From positions 550,015-574,868 of the forward strand of contig BFEA01000425.1 of NCBI GenBank assembly GCA_003427395.1: a stretch of 24,854 bases of DNA. The letters are read 5' to 3'. Within the stretch, counting starts at the first letter, position 1, and each line of letters opens with the position of its first letter. This document shows positions 8,480 through 18,777 of the stretch, in pieces. The position numbers and the translations under genes were made by a program. Source of the stretch: Chara braunii. Taxonomy: Eukaryota; Streptophyta; Charophyceae; Charales; Characeae. The notes under the pieces are model-generated. The model was not told where the DNA came from. It ran no database searches and saw only the letters and a list, made by a program, of their open reading frames with translations.

Positions 8480-10369
8480 TCACAAAATATCCGGAGACGT
8501 CATTAAGAACAAAAACGATTCGTGCGTCCCCCAATCAATCTTTTTAACGCGAGAGAGAGAGCAAACACAGATAAGCTTGATCATGCATATGGCTACGGGT
8601 CCGATCAGTTCAACACAATGTTGGTCCCAGGGCGCCTTGTTTCTCAGGGCCGCCTCGTGATTCGGCTGCTGATGTCGTGCAGCATAAGGCAGATGGCATG
8701 CGTAATGCAAACAAAGCTACAGATCCAAACACTCTTGCATTCTCGAACAAAATCCCGACGACACTCGTCTAATCAATTTGGAAAAGTCACGCATCTCTAT
8801 ACATGCATTTACTATGGAAGGTGCGAAAATGCACAGGAAAAGATGAATTGCATTGCACAATACACACGCATATACCGTTCACAAGACAAGTAGACGGGGT
8901 CTTGGCGTAGGAGCATTACCAAGGAAACTAATGGAAGAGGTCCGGAAGAAGTTCTTTCATACAGAAGCAGGATGCCAACTCATTCCTACTTAAGAGGGGG
9001 ACAATCATTCAGATGCATCATCTTCAAAAAGAAAGAGAGAGAGAGAAAGAGGGAAAGAAAATCCAGAACAGAAGAGGACAAGATCCAGGAAGAGAAAAGT
9101 TCGGCGTCACCGCCGTACACTCACGCCAACGATAACAATCCGCAACAAAGGCATATTCGCCGTTAATTCCAATATGGCCCCGGGCCAATCTACTCAACAT
9201 CGATCCTCATATCCGCACCAACGATCCTGACCGTCGCGTGCTTACTCCCACCACTGCGATCGTCACCCCACTGTCGTAAACTCGACATGCTTCACCCAGA
9301 TCCCACAGTCCGTCGTGGCGATCCAGCACGCAACCGTCCAGTCTATCGTCAGCCCAACAGGACTTTCCGACTCGCTTCAAACACTCTGCCTAGCCACTGC
9401 TTTCCGGAAGCTGGCTTGAGAGTTGAGAATGTAAGAGAGATTTGCGGACGCGCTTGCGGGTTTTATAGTTGGGACAGGGGAGATAGAAGGGGGAGAAGGC
9501 AACAGGAAAGCTGAGGTGTAAGAGGAGAAGCAGGAGGAGAAGACTTTGAGAAGAGTGTTCTACGAACGCCATGCTGATCCCTCGGAACTCAAGGTTCAGC
9601 CAATCAGGTTCGTCGCGCGATAGAAAGGTCCTATCGATCCACGTGCCTGATTGGCGAGCGGGAGTTATCGGGGGATCAACCGGGCGTCGTACGCCAGACT
9701 TAGAGGGTGAGAAGAGAAAAGGCGCGAGAGGTGGCGCAAGACGGGTCCAAGATTCAGATGATCAAGAAAGGGAAATTGGCGCGCGAAAGCAAGGCGAGAG
9801 AGAGAGAGAGGGGGAGAAGGGAAAACAGTTACAGGAGAGAGAAAAAGGAGGGAGAAGGGAAGAGAGGCGCGGGAGGGAGTGATGCGGGGGACAGAGAGGA
9901 GGAAGCTTTTGCATGCACGGCGCTGTCAACAAAAAAAGAAAAAGGCACCGAAACAGTTACAGCTTGCTTCTATCCTAATTCAAAATTGAAATCACCATAT
10001 CCGCACACGAAAAAGCGACGCGGGAAAAGAAAATCCTACGCCTATTCGTATTCACGCAAAATTCTGAGAGTTTTCCCCGACGCGCCCAAGAACATCTACT
10101 CAACCAAAAAGGACACGTCGAAGTTCCGCTTATCCTGGAATTCCCAACTACCGAGCCCAATTCCTAGTGCGGTCGCTAGGGCGCACGTAAACTCCCATGT
10201 ATTTCTCGACTTTGCAAAAAGAAAAACAAAACTAAATAGTCGAAAAAAAATTCTTCAAAAAGGAAAATGCGGCACCCGGAAGCAAGAACTCAAAACGGGG
10301 TTTTCCTGGGGTAGGTATGATACAAGCAAAAGGGTACGAAAGATGGCACGGGGTCGGGAAGTGGTTCGT
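8480..10369. other. Long stretch without a supportable gene
   Basis: Open frames here are short or low in complexity. The longest, on the plus strand at 9707-10423, is dominated by Lys, Arg, Glu and Gly from GA-rich sequence and I do not accept it. Short GA tracts occur near 9030-9060 and 9695-9890. No RNA gene, inverted-repeat element or LTR was recognised. Confidence 0.5.
9695..9890. repeat. GA-rich low-complexity tract
   Basis: The plus strand is almost all purine across this stretch, with an (AG)n run near 9799-9810. Such polypurine DNA creates long spurious charged reading frames. Confidence 0.8.
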
Positions 10370-10765
10370 CACACCACCGCGGCCAGTTGCCCTCCCACTG
10401 CTCCTGGAAGTGTCGCTGTCTGACTCACCATTCACCAAGCACTAGAGCCTCTCTCCCTTCTTCGTGCAGTTTGCAATGTATTTAACCCATAAATGGGCAT
10501 AATACAGCAGTACATAACACTTTAATTCTGGAGGTTGAAGGTCGTAGGAGGGATCGGAACCACCCTGCTCCCAGATATTCCACAGAGAGGTGCAACCCTT
10601 TGTCGAGGCTGAGGGTGATGGCCGAACCTAGAGAGTACAGAGTACTCCATAGCTCCGCCCCCTAACTCCGAATCCCGCGCCTTGCTGCCGACGCATCTCT
10701 GAACGGCGATACCATCGGTAACGCAGTGCTTCAACGGAGTGCTGTCCCCCTCCACGCTTCTTTTG
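10370..10765. repeat. Diverged direct repeat, copy A
   Basis: Matches copy B at about 11050-11408 in the same orientation. Shared landmarks in order are CACCACCG, a CTCTCTCCCTTC stretch, TATTCCACAG, GGTCGAACCTAG-like bases and TGCTGCCGACGCA. Similarity is patchy. The family is unknown. Confidence 0.65.
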
Positions 10766-11049
10766 AAATTTTCCAAATATTATGGTGTATGTTCCTCATG
10801 AAGTAAACCACTCATAAGGAGTATTTAGCAAAGAATGTGGCTAGGTTAATGCGCTCTAACTATTTCATGCAAGAGAATGTCTTGGTTAATGCTGAGCGCC
10901 CTTGATCCGAATGGAAACGCTCCCATCACCACCAGAGGAACTCGCACTCCCATTGGTGGTGCCGCTGCCCATCGAGCTTCAGGTCTTTCACGCTCCCAGT
11001 CGAGATAGTCAACAGTAGTTCTCAGGCGCTCCTCCCAACACCAGTCCTA
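10766..11049. other. Spacer between the direct repeats
   Basis: No coding potential or repeat was seen, apart from two short GGTTAATGC-like motifs near 10843 and 10883. Confidence 0.4.
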
Positions 11050-11408
11050 CCACCACCGGCTGCCCACCCACTGCCTCCAGAGGTGCCGCTGTTGGATATG
11101 CCCCCTGTCTCGTACTCTCTCTTACTAAACTCTCTCTCCCTTCGTCGTGTTCACACTGCAATGAGTTTCGTACCTTGAATCTTATAGATTCTGTTGTAGA
11201 AGGAACCGGAATCACTCTGCTCCCTGGTATTCCACAGGGAGACGCAACCCCTTGTTAGAGCTGAGGGCGATGGTCGAACCTAGGGATCATCGAAGAAGAC
11301 ATAGTTCCGCCCCACACCCCGAATCCCACACCTCGCTGCCGACGCAGAGCGCTGCCGTCTCCGGACAGCGAGTACGCCTGGTAGCGCAGCGCTACCGCTC
11401 CCCCACTA
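11050..11408. repeat. Diverged direct repeat, copy B, followed by poly(T)
   Basis: Same order of landmarks as copy A, about 680 bases upstream. Near its right end is a perfect hairpin, GGTAGCGC at 11380-11387 and GCGCTACC at 11389-11396. A run of 26 T (11412-11437) follows. On the minus strand it contains GGTTCGACCAT, which resembles a Pol III B box, so a tRNA-derived SINE is possible but unproven. Confidence 0.6.
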
Positions 11409-11411
11409 TCC

Positions 11412-11437
11412 TTTTTTTTTTTTTTTTTTTTTTTTTT
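11412..11437. repeat. Poly(T) tract, 26 bases
   Basis: An uninterrupted T run between direct repeat B and the target region of LINE1. It could be the poly(A) tail of a minus-strand retrotransposed copy, but no body was recognised to its right. Confidence 0.9.
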
Positions 11438-11650
11438 GGAGAAGTTGAAGGGTTAATTACTCAAGGAAATTGGGACCGGTAATTCCCCATAAAAACAACC
11501 CGGAGACTGGACAGAGGCAACAGAGTACTGAGGCCATTACTCAGTTTCTGCTCGTTGAAAACGGGTCCAATGTCTCTGAGCTCTTATAGTTTCCCAAAGA
11601 AAAAGGAAGAGACTGTCGACTTTTCCTTGGAGTCGAGAGTAGTGTTGCCA
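11438..11650. other. LINE1 target region, probably a MITE interior
   Basis: No gene seen. It ends in AGTGTTGCCA (11641-11650), which recurs after the LINE poly(A). Joined to 16391-16404 across the LINE, it resembles the right end of the inverted-repeat family described at 16473-18138. Confidence 0.5.
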
Positions 11651-11681
11651 GGCTTTCTCCCCCGGTCCCGGACGGGCCGGG

Positions 11682-14600
11682 GTGGCGATATGGATCCCGC
11701 CGAACTCACGACTGGAGGTTATCAGATGGGAGCGTGACGAGGAGGAAGGTAGGTGGGTGTCGGTTTTGGGTATGTTGGAACTCGAAGTGGTGAGTATCCT
11801 TTGTCTCTATGCCCCGAATACCGCGCAGGAACGTGAAGCTTTTTTTGCCAAAATCAGGGACAAGGTGCAGCAGGATATCCAATTGGATATCCCGCTAATT
11901 TTGTCCGGTGATTTTAACGCTGCCCCGGACAGATGGCTGGACCGATGGCGAATTCCTCCTTCTGCTGCCAATCTGGTGGAGAATGACGAACACATATTAG
12001 AGGATCTATGTTCATCACTCTCTCTCTTCGACTCCTTCAGGCGTTTCTTTCCCACCGAACGGCAGTTCACGTGCATAAAATACAATGACCCTGCTAGACC
12101 ATCACGTTCTAGAATAGACCTGATCCTTTTATCCTACGCCATAGAGGGAGCACTCACACATGCGGCAATCTTGCCAGCCAGCTCCTTCCCTGGTCTGGAC
12201 CACAAAATGTGCATGGTGGCACTCACCTTCCGCAAGTGTCCAGACCAGGGGCGGGGCTACTACAAACTCAATACGTCTATGCTGCAGCTACCCTCCTTCC
12301 ACCAGTACCTGCAACAGGCCTGGACTTGTTGGAAGGAGCGCCGCCCGGAACTTGACTCTCAAATAACCTGGTTTAATAACGGCCTCTTCTTTCTGTCCCG
12401 AAAGTGTAATGAGTTCTCTAAGCAGATAGCAACATAACGTCACCAGCAGGAAATTGAAACCATGAACCACCTTGTTGACCTGGAACAACAAGGCTTTTTG
12501 CATGGACCAAATCTCCCTGAAAGCCAGGAGAGAATGACACAAATACAAATCTTGAAAGATCATCTCTTAAGACACGCGCAATACCAATGGCAAGGTGCAA
12601 GAATTTGGGGGAAACAATCCAAATATAACTCAGACGGGACAATGAGCAAAGACTTTTTTGCATTAGCTCAGACAAGGACACCACGCTCCACGATTGAAGC
12701 ACTACACGACCCAGAGGCAAGCAAGGCGCAGCCCGCGATAACAACAGCCCGATGCCTCAAAATCACACGTGACTTTTTCAAAGACCTCTTTGCATCACAT
12801 ATCCCACCAATGGAAGAGGGAGTGCAGCATCAGGAAATAGAGGAATTCCTTTCCCCCCTGGACGGGTCCCTGTCGGTGGACCAAAAGGAAAGACTTGACG
12901 CACCGCTCCTGAGGGAAGAAATTTGGACGGCACTCACGCAAATGAAGGAAGACAAATCCCCAGGTCTAGATGGACTTCCTAAGGAATTCAGGGAAACCAT
13001 GTGGGATGTGATGAACCAGGACCTGATGGACTACTACGCAGAGGTATGGAGAACAGGCGAAATGGTAGAGAGGGTGGGACAAGGGATCTTATCCCTGCTA
13101 TACAAAAAGGGCGATAAGATGAATATTCAGAATTATAGGCCCATCACCCTCCTCACTGTGACGTACAAAATGCTAGTCAAAGCACTGGCAAACAGAATGA
13201 TCCCGGTGATGGAGGAGGTCATACACCCTGCCCAGACCGGCTTTATGCGTAGTTGCAACATCTAGGAAAACATCCTGCTGGTACACGAGGTCCTACAACT
13301 CGCTAAACACTCACGCTAAAATGTAGCATTAGTGTTCATTGACTTTGAGAAAGCGTACGACCACGTGGACTGACTCTTTCTAGACAAATGTCTCCACAAA
13401 ATGAATTTTGGGTCATCGTTTAGAAGGTGGTTACGGATCCTGCACGCCAATGCCACCACCACGATCCAAATAAATGGATCCCTAGCCCCCCCGATCAAAC
13501 TTGAACGGTCGGTCCGCCAAGGGGATCCCATCGCCCCCTTCCTTTTCTTGGTTATCATGGAAGCCCTTGCGGCCAACCTGCGGAAAAATAAGGACATTTC
13601 TAGAATAAAGATAGCCCATATACCGGACGAGGCGGTCCCGATCTGCTCCTTATTCGCAGATGACCTTACTGTCATGGTAGAAGTCACTTTCTCCAACATG
13701 GAAGAGATTCAGCGTCTAATGGAGAGGTTTTCCCGAGTCTCTGACATGAAAGTCAACTAGGGAAGCAAGACGCAAGGGTGGTGGATTCACTATCAAGGAG
13801 GCAGGCCACCGGATAATCCCCGGGTTTCTTGGCAACCTTTGGAGGCCCCTCTCAGAATCTTCGGGGTATCGATGACGGGAACGGGTTGTCCCCCGGCGAA
13901 TGAAGAGTGGATTAGCGCCCCGGCCCTGGCCAAACTAGCCAAATGGAGGAACAAAGCCACTTCCTTGTTTGGCAGGGCATTAATAATAAATAATGTAGTG
14001 TTGGCAACAACCTGGTACAAATCCCTGCTCTGGCCTTTAAGCAAACAGGCCCTCCAGTCTTTGAAAGCCAAACTAGCGGCTTACTTATGGAGGGGGGATG
14101 ATGAACGAACCAACGACATTAGTAGGGTCTCGTGGGACTCCATTACCCAACCCAAAGCCGCAGGGGGCTTGGGGATCATAGACCCGACCATACAAGCACA
14201 AGCCCTGCGGCTGCAATGGCTTAAACTCATTTTCACTAAAGATCGTCCGTGGAAAACTTTGGCCTTGGAACACTTGGCTAGATTGGCCCCACCGCCCCCC
14301 CCCGGAATACATCAATTGACCTGATTGGAGGACCGATATTGGACTATCCCTAGGAAATGGAAAGCGAGTGAAGGACACGGGGAAGACGTGATGGACCAGT
14401 TTTGGCCCTCCCTACTCAAGACCTGGCGAAAGCTCCCCCTTCCTGACAAGCAACCCCCAGAAAGATGGGAAGAAATCTACCGTCAACCTCTTTTCGGGAA
14501 CCGTTGGTTGGTGGATAGATACGGGAGGGTGAAGTGCAGTTCGACGTCCCCTTGGAAAGGATGGGTTAAGNATGGGGTCAACCGGATAGGAGATTTATGG

Positions 14601-16064
14601 GNTTCAGACCGGAGGGAATGGAGAANAGGGGAGGAGCTGCGTCGCCGGCNGAAATACTGTCACTTTACGGAGGAGAATCTGGAGGAGCTACTGGAAACGG
14701 TTCCCTTGGCATGGTACAGAACACTTCGAAGAGGCCCGAAGTTTAGAGAAGAGGATTGGGTGCCCAGCAGAGGGGAGACAGGGCGCATAGGCTTGATCCA
14801 CGCAGTCAGAAGCCAGGACGCACTAATGGAGTGGTACACAGTTCATAAGACGGGGGCATTACAAGGGAGCCATGACATTTTCGAATGGAAGGAAAAAAAC
14901 GCTATCTTCAGAATCTGGGTGTTGGGGGAAGGAAAGGAGGCAGTTGCTTTCCAGCCAGACACTGGAATCCAATACCTAGCCCTGGATCCCCTGGAGTGGA
15001 GGTGGGCATCGACCAGGCACAAAACAAACTCCCCGAGCTATGCCCGCCACATCTATCTGCACAAACTCTCTGTCAGAACCACCTATAGGATGCTGAGGCC
15101 CAAACGCCCGCTGAGAGAAGTCATAATCGAGCGATGGGTTAAACATCTTAATATTGAAAGGAGTATGCTAACATCGATCCGGTGGTTTCAGGAGGGCGGA
15201 ACCAAGCCAGCCAAGATATCCTCCCTACAATGGCAGATCTCTCACCGCTGCTTACCTACTATGGACTGGCTGGTGGATCACACGAACCTCGAGCAGAAAG
15301 GCCTGGCGACTCCGTGGTGCCCACGGTGCTTGGACGCCTTCCCCGCACGAAAAAAACTAGAAACCATCGAACACATTTTTATGCAGTGCCCCACAGCACA
15401 GCTTACGTGGCGCTGGTGGGACAGAATATGGAGAAAGATGATCCAGGACGCCGCGTGGCCATGGTCCTGGCGAGCGATACTCACAGGCCATCGCCCGCAA
15501 ATGCAGAAAGAACCTCCCTTTGTCGAAAATATGTTCCGATTGGGACGCAGGGCAGTACTATGGGGACTTTGGTGGCAACGCTGCCTGATGGCACTCGAAG
15601 GCGTGCGAGTGGAAGGATCAGAAACAGTGGACCAAATCCGGCAACAGGTTCAAATGGAGATAAGGAGAAAATGGCAGGAATTGAAAAGCAAGCTCGACCT
15701 CCTGCATATGACAGAGGATATAGAGAGAGCCATTACTGTTTTTTGCGCCAACTGGCTAGGGGGAGTTAGAGGAGGGTGGATAGCTAGAGTGGAATGGTCC
15801 GGGGACAAAAAAGACGGGCTTCAACAGCAGGAAGAGGTGGAGTCACCGAACTATCGACTGTGTTTTAATGACTGGACGACGCTGGAACCCTCCTTTCCCC
15901 TACGCCCTCCGTCGGATTTTCCGGATCCCTTCCCCCCACATCCACTCTCTCTCTCGCAGAGATTCCTGTTTGACCCTCCACTGCCTTCTGTTACCTCTGT
16001 CGCATTGGCCTGGCTTTCCGGTGCCCCTCCGGAAAGCAAAGGTCGAGAGAAGCTGGCCTGCTAG
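11682..16064 (+). pseudogene. LINE1 ORF2: endonuclease (partial), RT and CCHC region
   Basis: A single frame runs from the truncation to a final TAG at 16062-16064. The endonuclease part shows GVAIWIP, LYAPN, LSGDFNAAPD, SRIDLILLS and LDHKM, matching the C-terminal two thirds of an apurinic-type (EEP) nuclease. RT motifs follow: KSPGLDGLPKEF, NYRPITLL, FIDFEKAYDHV, RQGDPIAPFLF and FADDLTV. The C-terminal part has CPRC followed by EHIFMQC, a zf-RVT-like CCHC. The frame is broken by stops at 12435 (TAA), 13263 (TAG), 13317 (TAA), 13371 (TGA), 13758 (TAG) and 14322 (TGA), with no frameshift seen. Each stop is one C:G-to-T:A change from a sense codon. The protein would nick DNA and reverse transcribe the LINE RNA; this copy cannot. 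Confidence 0.92.
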
Positions 16065-16340
16065 CAGGCTACTCCCAAGTACTTCTACAGCCTTCCCTTA
16101 TTCGGGGGGCCACTAGTCACGGCTAATTCCGGCTGCTCAGTCAATCCCCTGAGGAACAGGGCAATCAATGCTGGCAGCCCTCACAGTTGCTATCTTCATT
16201 GTTCTTGGAAGTTTTTTCAATTCTGTAAATGGGACGCTGGACCCGTTTTCCAGCAGGTGAGCTCCCCACCAATAGATGGAGCCTTCCTCCTGGTGTTAGT
16301 GGTGTCTGCTTTTATCAGCAGCACTAACACTGGTGAGGGC

Positions 16341-16380
<40 letters not shown>
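16065..16380 (+). other. LINE1 3' untranslated region and poly(A)
   Basis: The last 115 bases or so, from about 16231 to 16346, match 21641-21750, another retrotransposed tail with poly(A). Within it, CTGCTTTTATCAGCAGCACT can form a small stem. Such a conserved tail is likely what the LINE reverse transcriptase recognises. Confidence 0.75.
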
Positions 16381-16383
<3 letters not shown>

Positions 16384-16399
16384 GTTGCCACTGGTGCAA

Positions 16400-16472
16400 G
16401 GCCCTTAGTGCGTAGTACCGCTGTGCTGCCACTCTAGATTCACCTCGGAAATCGAGTGTGTTTTGAGAGTTT
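16400..16472. repeat. Probable MITE right end and flank
   Basis: GGCCC at 16400-16404 is followed by TTAGTGCG, the same junction pattern seen after the nested MITEs at 18019 and 18079. The next bases (to about 16441) resemble the 60-base right arm of the outer MITE. This suggests a further, older layer of nesting, now split by LINE1. Confidence 0.45.
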
Positions 16473-16906
16473 GGGCCTGCCTCACTACGCTCGACTCACA
16501 AAAAAGTTGAAGCATAGATCAAGAGCTCTCAGACAAGAGAAATGCTCACAATAGCCGTCGTCCCTGCACTGACTCTCGACGGCCCTACTCTTGAAGGTTT
16601 CTTGATTTTTTTTTTGTTTTTCTTTTCCAGTCTTGAATGCTACACGACGGTGCAAAGCTGCTTTGTCCGCCCAGACTGGAGGCCCACTCTTGAAAGCTGA
16701 AGAGCTCGTGAAGGGTCGGGCCGACCACCCTTAAAAAAAACACCCGTTTTTGCAGGCAGGCACACTTGAACACCTCAACAGATGCCAGAATCGGGCCTTC
16801 TGACACCTCTTGAAAAATAAATTCAAGAGCATCCATCAAGAGTGAGTGCAGCGATGACTCACCCTTGACGAATCTAGCGCCAATCTGACAGCGCTTGAAG
16901 CTGTTT

Positions 16907-16976
16907 CCCAGCTTTGTTTTCGAGTGTAATCCCAGCTTTGTTTTCGAGTGTAATCCCAGCTTTGTTTTCGAGTGTG
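16907..16976. repeat. 24-bp tandem repeat, three copies
   Basis: CCCAGCTTTGTTTTCGAGTG plus four further bases is repeated at 16907, 16931 and 16955; the third copy diverges at its end. It sits just left of the middle nested MITE. Confidence 0.95.
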
Positions 16977-16977
16977 A

Positions 16978-18078
16978 GGGCCTTGCTGCACTACTCTAGA
17001 CACATGAAAATTTTCAAGAGTTCGTCTAGCGCTGTCAGACTCCTGGATTGGCATCAAGTGCTGTAGTCGCTGCACTTACTCCGGACTCTCAACTCTCGTG
17101 AGCATTCTTGACTGTTGGAAAGACAGTACACGACACGGCAGCGATGATTTGTCCACCGAGACCGGAGGCCAACTCTCCAATTTGCAAACTGCATGAAGGA
17201 CCCGTCGGCCTCGTTTGACAAAAACGCTCCTGCAGGCGGGAGCTGTGGAAACTTCAAGAGCTCTTCCGATGGGCCATTTCTGACACCTCTTGAAGCGCAG
17301 GACGAAGAGCAGTTTTCCACAGTCAGTGCAGCGATGACTCACTCTCGACGTTTTCAAGAGTGAATCTGACAGCTCGTGAATAGAAATCCAGGATGCGGCA
17401 TCAAGAGTTAGGCCTGGACCCCACAGGAATTCCTTTGGAAAAGACGTTTCCGCAGAATGGCCGTCAGAAGAGTCTTGGCAAGTTTGGAAAGCCTTCTGCG
17501 GGGACCCCACAGCGGAGGCCTTTTTGCGGCAAAATGCGGATTGAACTTTCCGTAATAGGAAATGTGCCCGGGGTGCCATCCCGAAATGGAAAGTGGTGGT
17601 CCGTCTGAGTGACCGCCCCTGGAGCCTAGGAACCACCAATGTCCGTTGGAGGGCGACTTCGGGTGGCGGTTGATGGAGTGGTGCGACACATGGACGACAG
17701 TGTAGGCCGCTCGGACATCTTCTACTCCCGCCTGAGCTGGAGACCTTGGAAACCCTCGCGATGCACCGCCCCCCAACGTTTGAGAGTCGGCACAAAATTG
17801 GGGCGGAAATCCCTCCCGCGTCACTTTTCCATGCCGCAGACCACGTGGAAACGGTTTCGGAAGCTTTTCCACGCCACATTCCGCGGCCTGTGGGGCCCCA
17901 CGGAATGATTCCGCGGAGTAAACCAAACCTTGCCACGACCTTTTCAGGAGCATGTGGGGTCCCGGAAACAATTCCGTGGCAAAAGTTTTCCTTGCCGCAT
18001 TCCTGTGGGGTCCAGGCCTTAGTGCAGCCGTGATGAACTCTTGATTTTTCAAGATTCAAGAGTAGTGCAGCAAGGCCC
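16978..18078. mobile_element. Middle nested MITE, 20-bp perfect inverted repeats
   Basis: GGGCCTTGCTGCACTACTCT at 16978-16997 is exactly the reverse complement of 18059-18078. The flanks are TGA (16975-16977) and TAA (18079-18081), a likely 3-bp TWA target duplication with one change. Three-base TTA/TAA duplications and G-rich termini are typical of PIF/Harbinger elements. No transposase is encoded. The inner MITE interrupts it 60 bases from its right end. Confidence 0.8.
17411..18018. mobile_element. Inner nested MITE, 608 bp, TTA target duplication
   Basis: The 20-bp terminal repeats GGCCTGGACCCCACAGGAAT (17411-17430) and its exact reverse complement (17999-18018) are flanked by TTA at 17408-17410 and 18019-18021. 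The interior repeats GGACCCCACA-like motifs in both orientations. Long open frames crossing it on both strands are by-products of composition. It is related to the element at 22793-23371. Confidence 0.88.
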
Positions 18079-18141
18079 TAAGTGCGGCGGTGCCGTACTC
18101 TGGATTCTTCAAGATTCAAGTGTAGTGCAGTGAGGCCCTTT

Positions 18142-18341
18142 GCCAGACTCTCACGTAGGGCCTCGCCACACCACTGTCGAAAAGAGAAAAGTACGAGTGC
18201 ATCTTCCCCGGAAAGTGATCAGATGCATCTGTTACCATTCATAGTAGTGATGCATCTGGCCATTAATTGCAGGAACATGCAGTGGTACTTTTTTTGGTTT
18301 GGACAGTGGTGTGGTTTGGACAGTGGTGTGGCCAGGCCTTC
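18142..18341. other. Spacer with a 17-bp tandem repeat
   Basis: No gene. GGTTTGGACAGTGGTGT occurs twice in tandem at 18296-18312 and 18313-18329. The palindrome CAGATGCATCTG lies near 18221. Confidence 0.7.
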
Positions 18342-18344
18342 TTA

Positions 18345-18774
18345 GGGCCTCATTAGACACTCCTTACGAGTTCCTTGCACCACAAGGAATTTCCTTGTGG
18401 CTCGTAACGGAATTTGGGCTCTTCGTTCCACCTGTCCTCGGGGATGTCGCCCGAGGACATTTCCTAAGGAAAAAAAAAAAAAAAAACAGTTGTGCTTCAG
18501 GCCTTCAGCCAATAGGGTGCCGCCACGATCCAGATTCTCAGCTGTAACGTCTATCTATGTGTTGTGTGCCCTCTCCTCTCCGTGAAAAGCGGATTCCTTG
18601 TGCCCAAGGGAGGTCCCTTGGGCACAAGGAAGAAATGGCTGGGGCCACAAGGATGCCACAAGGAATTTTCCCTGTGGCGTTTTCACATTTCTTTTTTGAT
18701 TTCGTCCCCAAGGACAGGTGAAACGAGCACATCCTTGTGGATTTCACGTCCCCAAGAAGTGTCTAACGACGCCC
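18345..18774. mobile_element. TTA-flanked MITE with internal hairpins
   Basis: The left end GGGCCTCATTAGACACTCCTT matches the reverse complement of the right end, GGGCGTCGTTAGACACTTCTT, at 18 of 21 positions. TTA flanks it at 18342-18344 and 18775-18777. Further in, a CACCTGTCCT segment on the left pairs with its complement on the right, so the arms extend about 90 bases. It contains an A tract near 18470 and a 17-bp perfect hairpin at 18595-18630. No protein is encoded. Confidence 0.8.
18595..18630. repeat. Perfect 17-bp hairpin with 2-base loop
   Basis: TCCTTGTGCCCAAGGGA (18595-18611) and its exact reverse complement (18614-18630) are separated by GG. It sits inside the MITE at 18345-18774. 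It has no T run after it, so I do not call it a terminator. Confidence 0.95.
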
Positions 18775-18777
18775 TTA

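Larger units (their letters stand above)
11651..16380 (+). mobile_element. LINE1: L1-type non-LTR retrotransposon, 5'-truncated
   Basis: The element is bounded by a 10-bp direct duplication, AGTGTTGCCA, at 11641-11650 and 16381-16390, and ends in a 34-base poly(A). These are hallmarks of target-primed reverse transcription. The left edge falls inside the endonuclease domain, which explains why its N-terminal part is missing. It contains an endonuclease remnant, reverse transcriptase, a C-terminal CCHC region and a 3' untranslated region of about 280 bases. Four isolated ambiguous bases lie between about 14570 and 14660. Confidence 0.9.
16473..18138. mobile_element. Outer nested MITE (PIF/Harbinger-like ends)
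   Basis: The left end, GGGCCTGCCTCACTACGCTCGA, pairs imperfectly with the reverse complement of the right end at 18113-18138, GGGCCTCACTGCACTACACTTGA. It is flanked by TTT at 16470-16472 and 18139-18141. There is no coding region. Its left arm (16473-16977) and 60-base right arm (18079-18138) are homologous to those of the element nested inside it. Confidence 0.6.

Noticed and set aside
9707-10423. 238-codon plus-strand open frame
   Set aside because: Most of its length is GA-rich low-complexity sequence giving Lys/Arg/Glu/Gly runs. No domain or credible start context was seen.
11682-16064. Genetic code reassignment to explain the LINE1 stops
   Set aside because: All three stop codons occur among the interruptions, and the Ty3 RT and other ORFs end at ordinary stops. 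Mutational decay is simpler.
16907-16976. CRISPR-like array
   Set aside because: The 24-bp units are directly adjacent without spacers and number only three, so this is a simple tandem repeat.
17076-18059. 327-codon minus-strand open frame and its overlapping partners
   Set aside because: It crosses the boundaries of the nested MITEs, and its residues reflect repeat motifs, so it is not a gene.
18595-18630. Rho-independent terminator
   Set aside because: The hairpin has no T run after it, the DNA is eukaryotic, and it lies within a MITE.
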